DNA from: Prostheceraeus crozeri
Taxonomy: Eukaryota > Platyhelminthes > Polycladida > Euryleptidae
Length of the DNA: 64,000 nt
NCBI GenBank assembly: GCA_907163375.1
Contig: CAJQUW010006832.1
Location: 186,001 to 250,000, forward strand
Direction of reading: 5' to 3'
Shown: positions 1-12,313 of the stretch, in pieces
Layout: every line of letters starts with the position of its first letter
Numbering within the stretch: the stretch's first letter is position 1
Notes under the pieces: model-generated
The model's input: only the letters and a program-made list of their open reading frames with translations
Databases searched by the model: none
What the model was told of the DNA's origin: nothing
Translations under genes and position numbers: made by a program

Positions 1-1743
1 ACTGGACTTGCTTCTCGCTTCACTTCATTTCTTATCGCAATGATTTGATCAGGAAAAATTGAATAATATTCAAAATTAAAGAGAAAGGGAGATTGTCTAA
101 TGAATACAATTGCTTTCATACTTGTTAAAAGGAGAAACATCGTCTGATCATGTAATTATTTAAAGGTTAACAAAATGATCTCTTTCAAGAAGAGACAAAT
201 GGTCAATCATTATAGAAACCGACTGTGAGAATATATTTATCAGGAAAGATTCTTCGATATTCGAATGTTTCAAATGTCAAAACACTGCATGAGAACATGA
301 CTAAGTTTAAATAAAATAAAGCAGCCTGGTTGGTTTATTGCTGAAAACTTGGTTTCTTTCATGCTTGATACCTCAAAGCACAGCTCTGAATAGACCCGCA
401 TCAAAAGCGAAATGGAGTTTACGGGGTGGACCCGCTGAGACGATTACTTAATATTCACTCCACAAGATGTGTATACATGTATGCATACATTTGTGCCTTG
501 CGGTTTAAAGTGATAAAATTGTGCAATGAAATTCGCAAATCTGACCTATTAATGCAGTATCCACATGCAATTGTGAATAATGAATTTTTACCCACCCTAT
601 TTCATTCAACCATTTCATGAGGGCTATAAACTTGTTGATAAAAATAACACTTTTGCAGAGCCATTTTTCATATGACATAGAGAAAAATCATGATTTTCTC
701 AAATGTCAGAATTAATTGATCAATGATGCATACTTTATTCCGATGAAAAAAATATACGAATTCAATGCACGTCACTGGAATTCTTACGGAAATTAATGTC
801 CTGATAAATTGTGACCGAAAAAGAAGTTCGACAAATGCACAGTATTACTATGTGCTCTGCAGTTCTATCCAACCGATTTCATTTTCAGCGCGAAGAAGTA
901 ATTCATTTGTACCACTGACATGCGCTATGTACCGTCAAATGAGGCCTTTGTGACTATCAATATTTTTGTAGCAACATGCGCTTCCTTTTTCTTATGACTT
1001 CATTATGTACGTCTGACACATTTCCACCTGCATTTCAATGTGATTTTCATTTGCGAATAAAGACAAATGCAAATACAAGTAATTGAGTGACAAATTTTTG
1101 AAAATTATCATTTGACTGCTCTTTGGAAGTCTATACGTGTAGAGCAGGCAGTTATATTATCGAACACTCTTTGGTCGCCTGCGATGTAGAGATCGCAGCT
1201 TGAGGCTCAACAATATTCTCAGAGAAGTTGATTATAGGACCTATGTGACTCCCAAGGAAGCCTAAATAGCGTGCTGTAATTCTATTGGTCACTGATATGA
1301 CAACATAGCTGCAATGATCTTTGCATCTCCAACCTTAACATAGACCACCATTCAGAATGTAAAATAAAGAATGTTTCCAGTTTCTTAAGACTAAGACGAT
1401 TACTTGGACATATGGTAACATCAACGGAAGATCAGTTGTTGATTCCATGCACGTTGAATCTAATAGAAAATCGCGGAGCATCATGACCACATACAATTAT
1501 GGCAACGATGTAGAAATGTTTAATGTGAGTGACAAACTTGATGATGAAGTGCATGTACTCTAGGATTGAGAGTCTTGCGCTTTTTTGAATGCGGGAGCAT
1601 GATTGGTCTCTTCATCTGTAAAAATTCAAAATTATCTGGTAGAATACTACTTTTATCAGACTTAAGGTACATCTTGCACTTATTAGATAGGCCTTAATTG
1701 CCATTTCCGATGAAAAATTCAGGGTCGCTCCTTGTCAATCATA
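1..1743. other. Unassigned AT-rich non-coding DNA
   Basis: I see no convincing gene, splice chain or repeat. The open frames are short, have no recognisable motif, and look like chance frames. Confidence 0.5.
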
Positions 1744-1858
1744 TTTGGCCAGTAAAAAATAGATTATTTACATATAAAATTATTTTATAATTACAATAAG
1801 ATAAAAAATTAATAATACTTTTATTTGTACATAATTTAATTAATATTTACTGGCCAAA
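1744..1858. repeat. Small AT-rich inverted-repeat element (MITE-like)
   Basis: TTTGGCCAGTAAA at 1,744-1,756 is repeated exactly in inverted orientation at 1,846-1,858, enclosing about 90 bp of almost pure A/T. The size and shape fit a miniature inverted-repeat transposable element. No clear target duplication was found, so an ordinary fold-back is possible. Confidence 0.5.
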
Positions 1859-1889
1859 CATTGCTATCCGGACAATAACTTGGAAAAGC

Positions 1890-3001
1890 CTTAGAGAAAT
1901 AGGAGTGAAGACACTGAATCACTTAATGATTTATGAGATCCTTGCAAACGAAAGAATGCCTGAGGAATGGAGAAAGAACACCGTTATACCAATTTACAAG
2001 AACAAAGGTGATATACAAGACTATAGTAGCTACCGAGGAATGAAGCTCATGCTCCGCACGATGAAGATCTGGGAGCATCGACAGAAGGCCACAATCAGAG
2101 ATCACCATTTCTCTAGAAAGATTACACATGGTCAAACTTCTACAAGGACTACATGTATGCGCATACCGAGGAGTCGTTGTCAGAAGAAATCAATCTCGAA
2201 AAAGACAGTCAGCTATTGAAACTGTTTTATTGTTCACCAAGGATGCATTATATCTCCAAATTTGCTCACGCTATTCATAAAGCAAAAGATGATGAGAGAG
2301 GGCGACATCGAAGAGAATGCCATTGCAATAGCAGGACATTGCATTTCCAATTTGAGTTGCGCAAATAACATAATCCTCACAGTGACGGCTAAAAGATCTA
2401 TCAGAAGCACTTGAGAGCATTGACAGAGCAGGAACACTTAGTGATTTGAAACTGCACCTCATCTTAGAAAGAGAAAGTGAATGGCTGTGGATTGTATGGG
2501 AGATGAGCTGGTGATACATGCAGACAGCTATTAGTATTTATGATTTGTGAAATGCCCAAACAGTGTCAAACAACATCAAGGACATTCTGGCTAGAATCAC
2601 AATGGCTAAAAATTGTAATTGAATTCTTGCAATTGAACTTGCGAATTTCTGGAAGAGCAGAGGGATAAGAATAACTTTTAAAACGTGGGATAGATGAGCT
2701 GGTGTTGTCTTTGCAAACGTTCGGATCCGGGGTATGGACTTTGAAAGTAGTCGACGCTAGAGCCAATTGCTCAGCTGAAATATGGGTGTACAGGAAAATG
2801 TTGAAGATCGGTTGACTTGACATCAAAATCAGACGATATCAGTGTGTAATAAGAAATAGGCACTCAGCTTCAGACTTTGGAGACAGTGGAAAGAAGGAAG
2901 CTGGATTTCTTCAGACATGCATACAGAAGGAACGTGCAGGTGAAAGATAAAATACATGTGTTCGGATTCATACGGGAAGGCGAAGAAGAAGCAGGTCACG
3001 C
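1890..3001 (+). mobile_element. Degenerate LINE (non-LTR retrotransposon), 5' part of the relic
   Basis: The frame at 1,905-2,219 reads EEWRKNTVIPIYKNKGD followed by YSSYRG, the classic block before the catalytic region of LINE reverse transcriptases (WR...PIYKNKGD...NYRGI). Around 2,345-2,460 a broken frame resembles the catalytic region, with the expected ADD replaced by a decayed 'CANN'. At 2,780-2,930 the pieces WVYRKMLK and LETVERRKLDFF match the LINE C-terminal block (WVYRRMLKI ... RKLEFFGHIMR). Many stops and frame changes show it is dead. It is interrupted at 3,002 by a hAT-type MITE and appears to resume at 3,709. The clade is not certain. Confidence 0.75.
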
Positions 3002-3009
3002 ATACAATA

Positions 3010-3708
3010 CAGGGATGCGGAGTCCTATCATTTTGATAAGACTCCGACTCCGGGAGTTGATAGGACTCCGACTCCGACTCCGGGCGGCAAGTATATATAG
3101 CCTTGTTTTTTTTAAAAAGAACTGGTAACCTACATCATAGATCATTAACGGCTTACCTGAACCTATTTTTACTGATCACTGATGCATCAATTATCAATCA
3201 TTTTCGATGAAAGTTTATCAAATGTCGCTTCAAGTTGGATGGATGCGACTCGGCTCCACGAGGACAAATAATTCGCCACTCAACTCGACGTGGATTAATA
3301 TTTTTTGTTTCGGGTCTAGTTATAGGCCGGAGTCTGGAGTCTTATCATTTGATAGGACTCCGACTCCGACTCCGGGCGGCAAGTATATATAGCCTTGTTT
3401 TTTTTAAAAAGAACTGGTAACCTACATCATAGATCATTTAAGGCTTACCTGAACCTATTTTTACTGATCACTGATGCATCAATTATCAATCATTTTCGAT
3501 GAAAGTTTATCAAATGTCGCTTCAAGTTGGATGGATGCGACTCGGCTCCACGAGGACAAATAATTCGCCACTCAACTCGACGTGGATTAATATTTTTTGT
3601 TTCGGGTCTAGTTATAGGCCGGAGTCTGGAGTCTTATCATTTGATAGGACTCCGACTCCGACTCCAGCAAAAATGATAGGACTCCGGGACTCCGACTCCA
3701 CATCCCTG
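3010..3708. mobile_element. hAT-type MITE with perfect 8-bp target duplication
   Basis: The element begins CAGGGATGCGGAGTCC and ends with the inverted match (reverse complement CAGGGATGTGGAGTCGG). It is flanked on both sides by ATACAATA (3,002-3,009 and 3,709-3,716). Eight-base duplications and CAGGG-type termini are hallmarks of the hAT superfamily. The 699-bp body encodes no transposase. It consists of two tandem 292-bp units plus part of a third and clusters of 'GACTCC' motifs in both orientations. It inserted into the LINE relic, so it is younger than that relic. Confidence 0.85.
3059..3708. repeat. 292-bp tandem duplication inside the hAT MITE
   Basis: The segment starting GATAGGACTCCG at 3,059 recurs at 3,351 and again at 3,643 (exact 292-bp spacing). 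The first two copies are nearly identical and the third is partial. The near identity points to recent duplication. Short inverted GGAGTC/GACTCC blocks sit at each junction. Confidence 0.9.
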
Positions 3709-3900
3709 ATACAATATGACGGTGACATTAAAGAATTGAAGGATGCAACCCTGAAAATGACAATGAAGAATACGGAGAATCGTCTTCATTCATCAGTGGA
3801 GAACCCTGTGTGGTGCTGCACTCCAAGGACGGAGGACAGAGAACTCATGCCAAGAAAGTATTTTAGAAATAGTAGTTGAACTTCCCGAGGCAATGGCAGT
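3709..3900 (+). mobile_element. LINE relic, 3' remainder after the MITE
   Basis: After the second copy of ATACAATA, a frame reads IKELKDATLKM followed by ENRLHSSVENPV. This loosely fits the last block of LINE reverse transcriptases (LPEATRLAQDRDGWR-LVH). It is the expected continuation of the relic broken at 3,002. Support is weaker than for the upstream part. Confidence 0.4.
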
Positions 3901-4309
3901 CAATAAAAAGAGAAATGCTATATATTTTCAAAGCGGTGAACCTGAACTGGGTCACAAATCACAGATCACACTTAACGAAATTACGATTTCCGCATGTTGC
4001 ATTTTCTAAATAAAAAATGGGCTCTAATCTTAATTTAATAGCTGTATTGTCAAGGGAGGAATAGGAACAGTTTAAAAATAATGTCCTAAAACTGCTTTTA
4101 AAATTTGTTTTTTAAACATGATTCTATTGTCGAGTTTTGTACATTGCTTCAAGACAGTGTTTTCAATGATGGTTTTAAACCGTATTTTTTATGCATGTTT
4201 ATTGAAATTCTAGCACGATTGTGATGCACTGCGTTGAAATCTGCTTTTCAAAAACGCTATGATTTAGACCCCAGTGATTAATGAGTACAATACACCTTTT
4301 GATAGGCAC
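3901..4309. other. No gene recognised
   Basis: AT-rich spacer between the LINE relic and the candidate minus-strand exon at 4,310. An open frame on the minus strand continues to a stop at 4,199, which could be the end of a terminal exon or intron read-through. Confidence 0.35.
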
Positions 4310-4441
4310 CTTTATAACATATTCACTGCAACAGTTGATTAGGACAAGTGAGCCCATAATCCGACTGTCTATCCATAGTTTGCCAGAGAAGTAAATGCGA
4401 ATGTTTACAGCACAACCAACACCAAGAAGCATGGTTGATAC
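4310..4441 (-). CDS. Candidate exon of an unidentified membrane protein (minus-strand gene)
   Basis: On the minus strand an acceptor of the form TATATTTACAG ends at 4,442. The exon then opens with a 44-codon frame containing STMLLGVGCAV and, further on, MGSLVLINCC, two hydrophobic stretches that could be membrane segments. A weak donor (AAG|GTGCCT) follows at 4,309; alternatively the frame runs on to a stop at 4,199. It joins in phase to the candidate exon at 4,807-4,837. I do not recognise the protein. The exon call rests on splice-site shape and phase only. Confidence 0.3.
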
Positions 4442-4806
4442 CTGTAAATATACATGTAAGTAGTATGGTGTTAGCAAAGGGAATATTAAAAAAACAAATG
4501 GCAAGTCATCAACTTTACAAGTCCTCTATTTCACACATGAAAGCAATATATAGAGGCTGCTCATTCATATAATAAGCTGCTAAATTGAAAAGAAGCGATG
4601 GAAAATGCAAAAATTCAAAGAAAAGAAATATGAATACTTTAAAAAGAACAAGCAAAGTACTAAAGACATCATGCATGCTTTTATTGTTAAAAAATAGCTT
4701 CTTTAGTTTTATAGTCCCGACATAAAATTCTTTCCTTTACAGAATGTCATGAATGATCCTAAAAGTATGTCTTTCAATCAATGAATGAGACTGTCTGTCC
4801 ACTTAC

Positions 4807-4837
4807 CAAGTTCCTGATGCGGTCGTCGTAAAGAAAA
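4807..4837 (-). CDS. Candidate 31-nt exon of the same minus-strand gene
   Basis: A strong minus-strand donor (ACTTG|GTAAGTGG) bounds it at 4,806, with an acceptor AAATTCAG just upstream. Read in the phase set by its neighbours it encodes FLYDDRIRNL and continues into VSTMLL of the exon at 4,310-4,441. The acceptor lacks a good pyrimidine tract, so the 5' boundary is uncertain. Confidence 0.25.
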
Positions 4838-5718
4838 CTGAATTTCTTACAATTAATTTCTCCCTATCGCTATTAAACTTCCTAAACCGCATTGTTACAA
4901 TTGACACCACATTCTTTGTGAGAAACGTACCACAAATGCATGTTTTCACCCTAGTTTCAGCTTCTCCCCATATCATTGCTAGAGTCACTTTTCTTGGTTT
5001 ACAATGACAATCCATTCACATGAGAAGACTAAGAGGAAACTATTTGTGTGCTCCAGATTCCGTTTCATACAAGCAGAAGACGTGTTTTACTGTCAATCGT
5101 CAATGGTTAACAAAATAAAAAGTAGCTCTTATTCAGTCCGTTTGTACATCCACAGAAAAGTATTTTGATTTTCCCACAGCTCTCAATGTCGAGAAAACAG
5201 AGGCACGGATGGAATTAGTGTTCAATGTGTCACCACTGTTCCTGTTGCTATTTCAATAAGTAGAAGAACATTTTTCATTTAAAAGTATTTTATCTCTTCC
5301 CTGACTCCTTGAATGGTCATCAATCACAGTTGTTAAAGAACTTAAAAGTGCTGTTTCTCGTGTACCAACTTTTTATGTCTCAAAAGCGAAGTGATATCAT
5401 TGTTTAATCGCTTGAGTCATCTTGTCTATGTACCTTTTCATTACCTTGGTGAGAAGCGAATGGTGGCTTATTTGTACTTTAAAGATAAATCACTATACTT
5501 ACGAAATATTTCAGTTCACTGCTCCTACAAAATAAACAGTTTTAATCACTCAATGGAATGTGAAAGAGCAATCACCCATGTGAGTACTTCAACGTGACCT
5601 AATGAGAATGAAACGGAAAGTTTATTTTTTTTTCTAGATTCACCGATTTATGCGAAGCAAATTGTTGCTGCTCCACATTTGAGCTACCGAATTTTCCAGT
5701 GTATGAGCCATGACTTAC

Positions 5719-5743
5719 CTGACTTTTTTCCTAAATCTTGTCT
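5719..5743 (-). CDS. Candidate 25-nt microexon (minus strand)
   Basis: This has the best splice signals in the region: a pyrimidine-rich acceptor (TTTGTTTCGCTCCGCAG) and a consensus donor (GTCAG|GTAAGTC) 25 nt apart on the minus strand. In one phase it reads TRFRKKV and joins the 31-nt exon at 4,807 without a stop. It could be part of a host gene running right to left across 5.75-4.2 kb. The gene is unidentified. Confidence 0.3.
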
Positions 5744-8700
5744 CTGCGGAGCGAAACAAACAAAATTCAATAAATAACGCCAACAAATGCGATGAACATT
5801 CGAAACTTTGCATGTATATGGTCTCATTATCCGTCTTTCTTACACTCAGTATTGGTGCTGCTATGAGCATTGGAATTTATGATTTATTGAAGCCATCGAA
5901 ATCTTCGTCCTCACTTTTAGTGTAAAGCAAATCTAAAAGCATCGACAAAAATCGGATATCTGATTTAAAAACGAATCATGGTCAATATTCCTCTTCCGCT
6001 GTAATGAAATAAAAAATGCGCCGGCCAGAAATATCAGTTCTCTGTTGAGTGTCGTATTTCTACGAATTCTCCGAGTCAGTAAGGAAACGGGTAAGATGCG
6101 AACTAAAAGAAAAAAATCTTCCGTCCCAACTTGCGACTCGCAATGTGGTGTGATCTTGAGAGAAATTCCATTCTAGTTAGCTGTAGATATGTAATGGGCT
6201 ACTCTTGCTTGTGTGCATTTTCTGGAACCAGTGACTGACTTATATGCAGGAAAATACGATAAAAATATTCTCGATGATAAAGAAATTGATTTACATTTGC
6301 TCCATAAACAAAAATTTTATTTATTTATTTAACCCATGTAGGCAGGATGTTAAGTGCAAAACAGAGTATCCGACTGTCGCACAATTGCTGAAGTGAAAAA
6401 GTTTAAGAATGGAAAACTCGCTGTGCGTTGATGGTCATTTTAGTTAATCCTTTACATCTCTAGAAGAATCAAATTTCTGAAATAGGCTGTAGTTGTAGAT
6501 GCTCGCTGTAAGGCGGTATTCTGCATGTTGATTATTTATCAAAATAAAATTATCCTTATAGAGAAATTATGATAAATGTGAATATTTTCTAAGTGCGCTG
6601 GCGCACAATGACGTGTACATCAGAGATGGAACCAATTTACCGGCACCGATGAAATTTCAAAGATTCCATCCAACCAAGGCTCCTTTTATGATTTCTATAA
6701 TGCTGCTTGCTTACTTTTATTACCATGAACTTTGAGTGCTTTAGATTCTATGTAAGTTTTTAAAATTCTATAGTAATGTATAATATCGCATGTATCTTGA
6801 TAATGCTCAGCAGAAAATGAGCGACGTGTTGAAAAATGCATTGTCGCCTTTATTTATTTCAAAAGCAACAACAAGATTATTTAAGCTGAACACAACGTAG
6901 CATATAAATGCACAGTTAGAGACAATCAAATCCCTCTAAACACCAAAAACTTAGAGAGTTGGTAATATACTGAAAGCCAATATTTGTTAGCTTGCATAAG
7001 TAAATCTTATATAGAACTGATATAGAATTTCTAGGCTTATAAAGACACATTATTTATCCTAAGCCAATAAATCAATAAATGCACATTTTTAAGATTTTTG
7101 GAAAACAGTGAGAGAATATTCAAATTGAGCACAGTTGAACACATTGAAACATATTCAGGAAAAAGAGTGCGTGCGGTCAATAAAAAAACATTTTGAATTA
7201 AAGAATCTGTCTATCTAGGAATATAAGGGCCCTATCTATATGCACTATTTCCTCTAGGTTTGGTTTCAAGTTGTTCCTCTTCAAGTTTTCAATTTTTTCT
7301 TTAACCTGTAAGCCTTTATAGAAAGCCATAAAACGTTGGATATTTGTAAATGTGTGTGTTTCTATACAAAATTTCATGTAGATAGATTCTTTCTTTAATA
7401 ATGATGTGTTAGTGCGAAGTGTACGCAGTCTCTGTTCGTCAGATATATCTTAAGTGAGATGCACTGAACGGCTGTTGTGTCTAGTGATTAATGACATCTT
7501 TCTTATGACCTATAAAAAATCTCATCAATAGTGCAATTGGTGCGGAAAAAGCAGAGTCCCAAGATACCGCAAGATAAATTCAAAAATCAGCTTGCAGGTG
7601 GCAGACAAGACAAAGCAGCGTATGCAAGCACGCTTTTAAACTGTGCTGGTTGGAAGTATAGCTACAATTCAGGGTTGTCGTGGAAGTAATGATTTCCATT
7701 CAATTTCCCTGAAAATGGAAATGACTTGACTGGTGGAAATTTCTGAGAAAAAGAATGTCCTGTGCTTTGAGTGAGCAAGCTTCTCACCGGCCGCTTAGTA
7801 ACAGCTAAATTCAATAATTGAAGATCTAGTTGTAGACTTGGATGTGTCTCACCACATTGGACCAACCTTTATCAACTCAAATGATTAAAGGATAATAAAA
7901 GTTATTCATCAGACGGATGATATCAAAGTGCGAATTTGGTTGTACGATATATGAAATAAATATTCGTTAATCTGAAAGAGTAACTGATGTCTCTATTCTG
8001 TGTGCATAACACAAAAACACAGACGTGTGCACAAAAGTGCGCATGTTTTTGGAATTACATTTTTGAAATGTCCGCCTTATAATATTATTTGTGGTACATT
8101 TACGGAATTTGCAACTACCGGTAAAGTACGGTTAAGTAGCAACTCTGCAAATCACAATAAGGACAAGTATTTACAGTCACCAGACAATTCGACAGAAAAA
8201 GAACGCTACAAAATGAATGTCATAAACTTGGTGGCATGTATGAAAGAAATGTTTAAAACAAATAATAAATGTTAATCAAAATATACTAAACCTTGACAAA
8301 AAGTGGTACTGCACCAAAGTCAAAAAATTAGCGTTGTTTCCATTTCTTTGGAACACAAACGACCAAGCGGTTATGAAATATGCAAGAAGACTGTAAAATT
8401 GATAAAAGAAGCGGACACATGTGCATACACGTAAAGGCACCTAAAATACCAAAACACATTACGAACATAGCGATTACAAAGTTGATTCTCCGCATATGGC
8501 ATTTCAAATAAAAGAAGGAGCGATAGAAGAACGAAATTGACTTCATGCAATTTACAATTACTTGGGATAATGCACTCGCTAATGAACCCAGAGGCATCTC
8601 TCGATGCACCTTATGCATATCTGCGTCGTCCACAGTCATATGTGAATTTTTTTAGGGGTTCAAACCAATGTCAGGCCAGTCATGCTGTGAATTAGATTAT

Positions 8701-8866
8701 AATTTTGAAAATCATGCAATGCAGTAATATATGCCTCCAATCACTTTATTGACCTATTAGGCAATGTTCTATCAATAGTCTACATCATTTGTAAATCTGG
8801 CACATAATTTCGACGAAAATGCTGCTACGACGATTCGTTGGCAAGCATGGTTACATATCCTATATA
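5744..8866. other. Unassigned non-coding DNA
   Basis: AT-rich, with only short unsupported frames. A frame at 5,710-5,925 with one hydrophobic stretch and another at 8,328-8,639 on the minus strand have no supporting splice signals or motif. Confidence 0.4.
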
Positions 8867-10234
8867 TAGGGTGCCCAGTTAAAATCGACACTTTGATAAA
8901 TCATTTTCAAAACGAATGAAACAATAAGTATAGGCTTTATTAAACAAATGAAGACATAGAAATCAAAGCAAATGTTCAAAGTGACCACCTCCATTGTGAA
9001 TACAGGCTCTTAGACGGGATGTCCACGATGCAGTTGCTATTTGAATAATGTCCATAGGTATATTGTTCCATATTTCTTGGCAGCCAACCCAGCTAGGAGA
9101 ATACCCCATAGAGAATAGTCCATCACGTTCAAATCTGGACTTTTTGATGGCCATTGATCAGGAGCAATAAAGTCAGGTGCATTTTCTCTGATCCACTGAA
9201 TCGACGTTCTTGCAGTGTGAGCTTTGGCTCCATCTTGCTGCCATACCCAAAGCCTTCCATTCATTGTCCTGTTGATGTCATCAAACAAAAGAGGACACAT
9301 TTCTTGGGCATAAACAAATTGGTTCACTGTTTTCTTCTTTCTTCGTGAAGCAGGGATGTTGTCTTGATTTTCAGCAACTCCTTCAATGAATCGCAATTCC
9401 GATTTGCCATACCAAGAAACAGCTGCATAACAAAGCAAAGATGGCTGTTGCTTGTCATGTTGAATAAGGAGATATTCAGCAGGAATGTTCGTCTTGAGCG
9501 TGACTTCTCGATATATTCTTTCATTCTGACGATTCAATGGAGTGTGTAGACTGAAATGCGCTTCATCGGAAAACCAAATATTCTTCCATTCATTGCTTTC
9601 ATCAAAGCGATCGAGAAATGCTTCGGCCTTTTCCACACGAGCTTCACAATGAAATTCAGTTAGTTTGTGGCATTGGATTCGGCGATAGCATGTGAGACCA
9701 CTGTTTGCTATTATCGTGCTCACTGTTCCCTTCGAAATATTCAGCTCAGATGCAATCTCTCTTTGTGAGAAATGTCTTCGACTTTTGTCTGGAGGAGTAA
9801 CAGCCAAATCCTCCACTGCATCTCTTACTGGTGATGTTGATACTCGGATGGTTGTTCCGGAACCTGTTCTTCGCCTCCTTGCAACCGGTGAACCGTCACT
9901 TCTCAAATTCCGATATACACGGTCCAATTGACTTTTGCTGATATTACCAAAGAAACCAGGCAATTTCTGACGACATTTTTCTAAGCCCCATGTTGGCTGT
10001 TCTCGCTTGAACATGACGATAACTTCTCGCTGAAAGTCCGTTAGATGAGACATTCTGTTTGTGCAAGTGTAGAGGAAAGACAGTGACATGCTTTATTCAT
10101 TGACTGAGTAAGCTTCACACGATATATTGAACAATCAAGAGTTACCTATTACGCAACAGATACACGTTATTTCACTTCCTGCGAAGGAATTTAGCAATCA
10201 TGTTAAAAAGTGTCGATTTTAACTGGGCACCCTG
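8867..10234 (-). mobile_element. Nearly complete IS630/Tc1/mariner transposon, DD37D (maT-like)
   Basis: Inverted termini share GGGTGCCCAGTTAAAATCGA at the left end and, inverted, at the right end. Both sides are flanked by TA (8,865-8,866 and 10,235-10,236), the target duplication of this superfamily. The 1,368-bp length is normal for mariner. The transposase lies on the minus strand and is broken by one late frameshift. Ends, duplication and most of the frame are intact, so it is a fairly young copy. Confidence 0.93.
8963..10089 (-). pseudogene. Mariner DD37D transposase, one C-terminal frameshift
   Basis: The main frame covers 9,037-10,089 (350 codons; an internal Met 13 is the more natural start, MSHLTDFQREVIVMF). 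An N-terminal helix-turn-helix region is followed by a second (FSQREIASELNISKGTVS). The catalytic triad is visible: FSDEAHFS (first D), WQQDGAKAH (second D) and SPDLNVMDYSLWG (third D), with 37 residues between the last two acidic residues, the DD37D arrangement of maT elements. After YSLWG the frame is lost near 9,100-9,115. The true C-terminus continues in the neighbouring frame down to 8,963 (IWNNIPMDIIQIA ... RLRACIHNGGGHFEHLL), the usual mariner ending. One small indel explains it. It cuts DNA at the element ends and inserts at TA. Confidence 0.9.
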
Positions 10235-10236
10235 TA

Positions 10237-12273
10237 GTATCAAAATACTAATTGTATACCAATGTAGAGTGATATTAGCATTTCTGCCCAGTTATGCAAT
10301 ATATGAAGTCCAGCAAAATGACTGGTTGCCTTCTTTATGAAATTATTATCACAGCATTATCTCAAAAATCAAATTCAGCTTTATGAGATGATTTTCACTA
10401 TTTTCAAAATCAAAAAAACATGTTCACTCCCTTTAATTACGAGGTATTATTTAGGGACTAATCAAAGCTAAAATAAATATTGGTCTTATTGGTTATTTGC
10501 GACTTTATGAAATCGTTGTTGTGATTGACATTATACAAAGCATGACTGAGTGACACACTCTTAAGCCGAATGGTCCGTACAAAGGGTATAAGAAAGTCAG
10601 CTTAATTAAGGTCCGAAATATACTTGGCATATACATGTATTTTCAGAATTGCATGTTCTTTGTAAACGATTTGTCCAGATATAGCAGAAAAATAACTAAG
10701 AATGAAGTTGGGTGTAAATTCCTTGCTAAAAACATTCGTTTCTGCATAAATTCTGGATAAGGTCCCCAAGTTTATGGTACAAATGAAGGTCCGAAAGTAA
10801 TTAATGCGGTCCGTTGTCTGGATAGGTGCACATTGGCGGTACAGAAGAGAACAATTGGTCCGATGCATTTGTAAGTAGTGTTGTGAAAACTGTGAACACT
10901 GTGATTTCTCACGTGTCAAAACGCTTCCTCGAAATCTGAAATGACAGATATAGGCAACTCTGCTCAATGAATTATATATCAGGGATAAAATAATTAATTA
11001 TCAAACGATTATAGGAATCCGGAAATTCTAAAAAAAATCAAAAATTCCTATTTTCATTGAAATTTTCAGTTGCAAACATTCTCCAGGATATTTTATTTAA
11101 ATTGATACATCAATCACGACACTACTTTATATACAAGAATAATCTAAGCTCATCATTTTCTCTTTCATCTGACTTATAAATTGACCGGTTAATTTAATCG
11201 CACACATCTATGCGCGTTCTCATAAAAAACTGAACTGTCGGTAGAGGCATCTATCCCTTATACTGGATGAAGTAAAGTAGCAACAAAAAACCCAGTAAAA
11301 TTGACAATATTGAATATACATGCGTCCTCGTTAACTGATTCAACCCTGAAGTTATTTAATATAAATTCAGCATCGCATATAGTGAAATGATCATTTTCAT
11401 CACATAAGGATACTAAAATAAATTCTATCTTGAAAGTCTGAGTAGAAATGTTTGATAGAAAATTTGAGGTCATTCATTATCTTGCCTTCGATATCAATTC
11501 GTCATGTTAAGATAGATGGCGTGACCAGAGTCTCATGTCCGTTGGACAACGCCACACTCAGGCTTTCATTTCCTTTACATCATCCTGTCCCACCCCTGAT
11601 CTCATGGTCATTTCAAATGCTTCCTCTGCATCAATGCATACGATTTTGCGGTATACAACATGATCAAAATTAATTGTTTCACAATCACTCGACGCTTTCT
11701 TACTTCAAATTAATTTCAATAGAAGTTGTAATGAACACCAAATACTGATTAAAAAGGCGTTCCTTGACCAAGTCACTTTTTCTGCTCAACCATGACTTCT
11801 CTTCTGCCTTTTCTTATACATTTCTTCCCTAAGATTTCCCCCACTAGGAAGCAAAGAACGTGACAAGTCTCGGCATTGAATGCAGTGCGAGGGGCGCTGT
11901 ATTTCCGTTTCACTTCTATTGGCAATGAAGCGTGGTGCCATTCAACTCGGCGTAATCGAGCCATTCGCTATAGCCCCAGATCGGAAGCAAAGTCGGGCAT
12001 TTTCTGGAGGTACTGTGACAACCCAACACCATTTGACATGAATAGTGTCTGTCGAAATATTTCCTTTTGTTTCTCATGTAAGACGGCACTAAATTGATCA
12101 AAGATGAGGGGCAATAATTAATTGAGGTTTGATGTGCCGAAGTGTTGGTGTGTATGAAATTGGAAGATGAATACATAATCATAACTGATAGATGAAAGTG
12201 AGGAGAAATTGAAACAACTTTGAATTCAAATTAAAACTGGGACAAGTATTTAAATATCTGAACTGCTTGGATG

Positions 12274-12276
<3 letters not shown>
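10237..12276. other. Unassigned non-coding DNA
   Basis: No motif-bearing frame. A minus-strand frame of 121 codons at 10,602-10,967 contains scattered cysteines but nothing recognisable. Confidence 0.4.

Positions 12277-12311
<35 letters not shown>
12277..12311 (+). repeat. (GA)n microsatellite
   Basis: An uninterrupted run of about 17 GA dinucleotides. Open frames across it on the minus strand are artefacts of the repeat (Leu-Ser runs). Confidence 0.97.

Positions 12312-12313
<2 letters not shown>

Noticed and set aside
4310-4837. Assigning the minus-strand exons to a MICU-type calcium-uptake protein because of the 'YDDRIRN' stretch
   Set aside because: Only a short resemblance to Y(E/D)NRIR; the following residues do not match that family.
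5710-5925. 71-codon plus-strand frame with one hydrophobic stretch
   Set aside because: It overlaps a much better minus-strand micro-exon signal and has no homology I can name.
8328-8639. 103-codon minus-strand frame with hydrophobic segments
   Set aside because: No splice sites, start context or known family; hydrophobic chance frames are common in AT-rich DNA.
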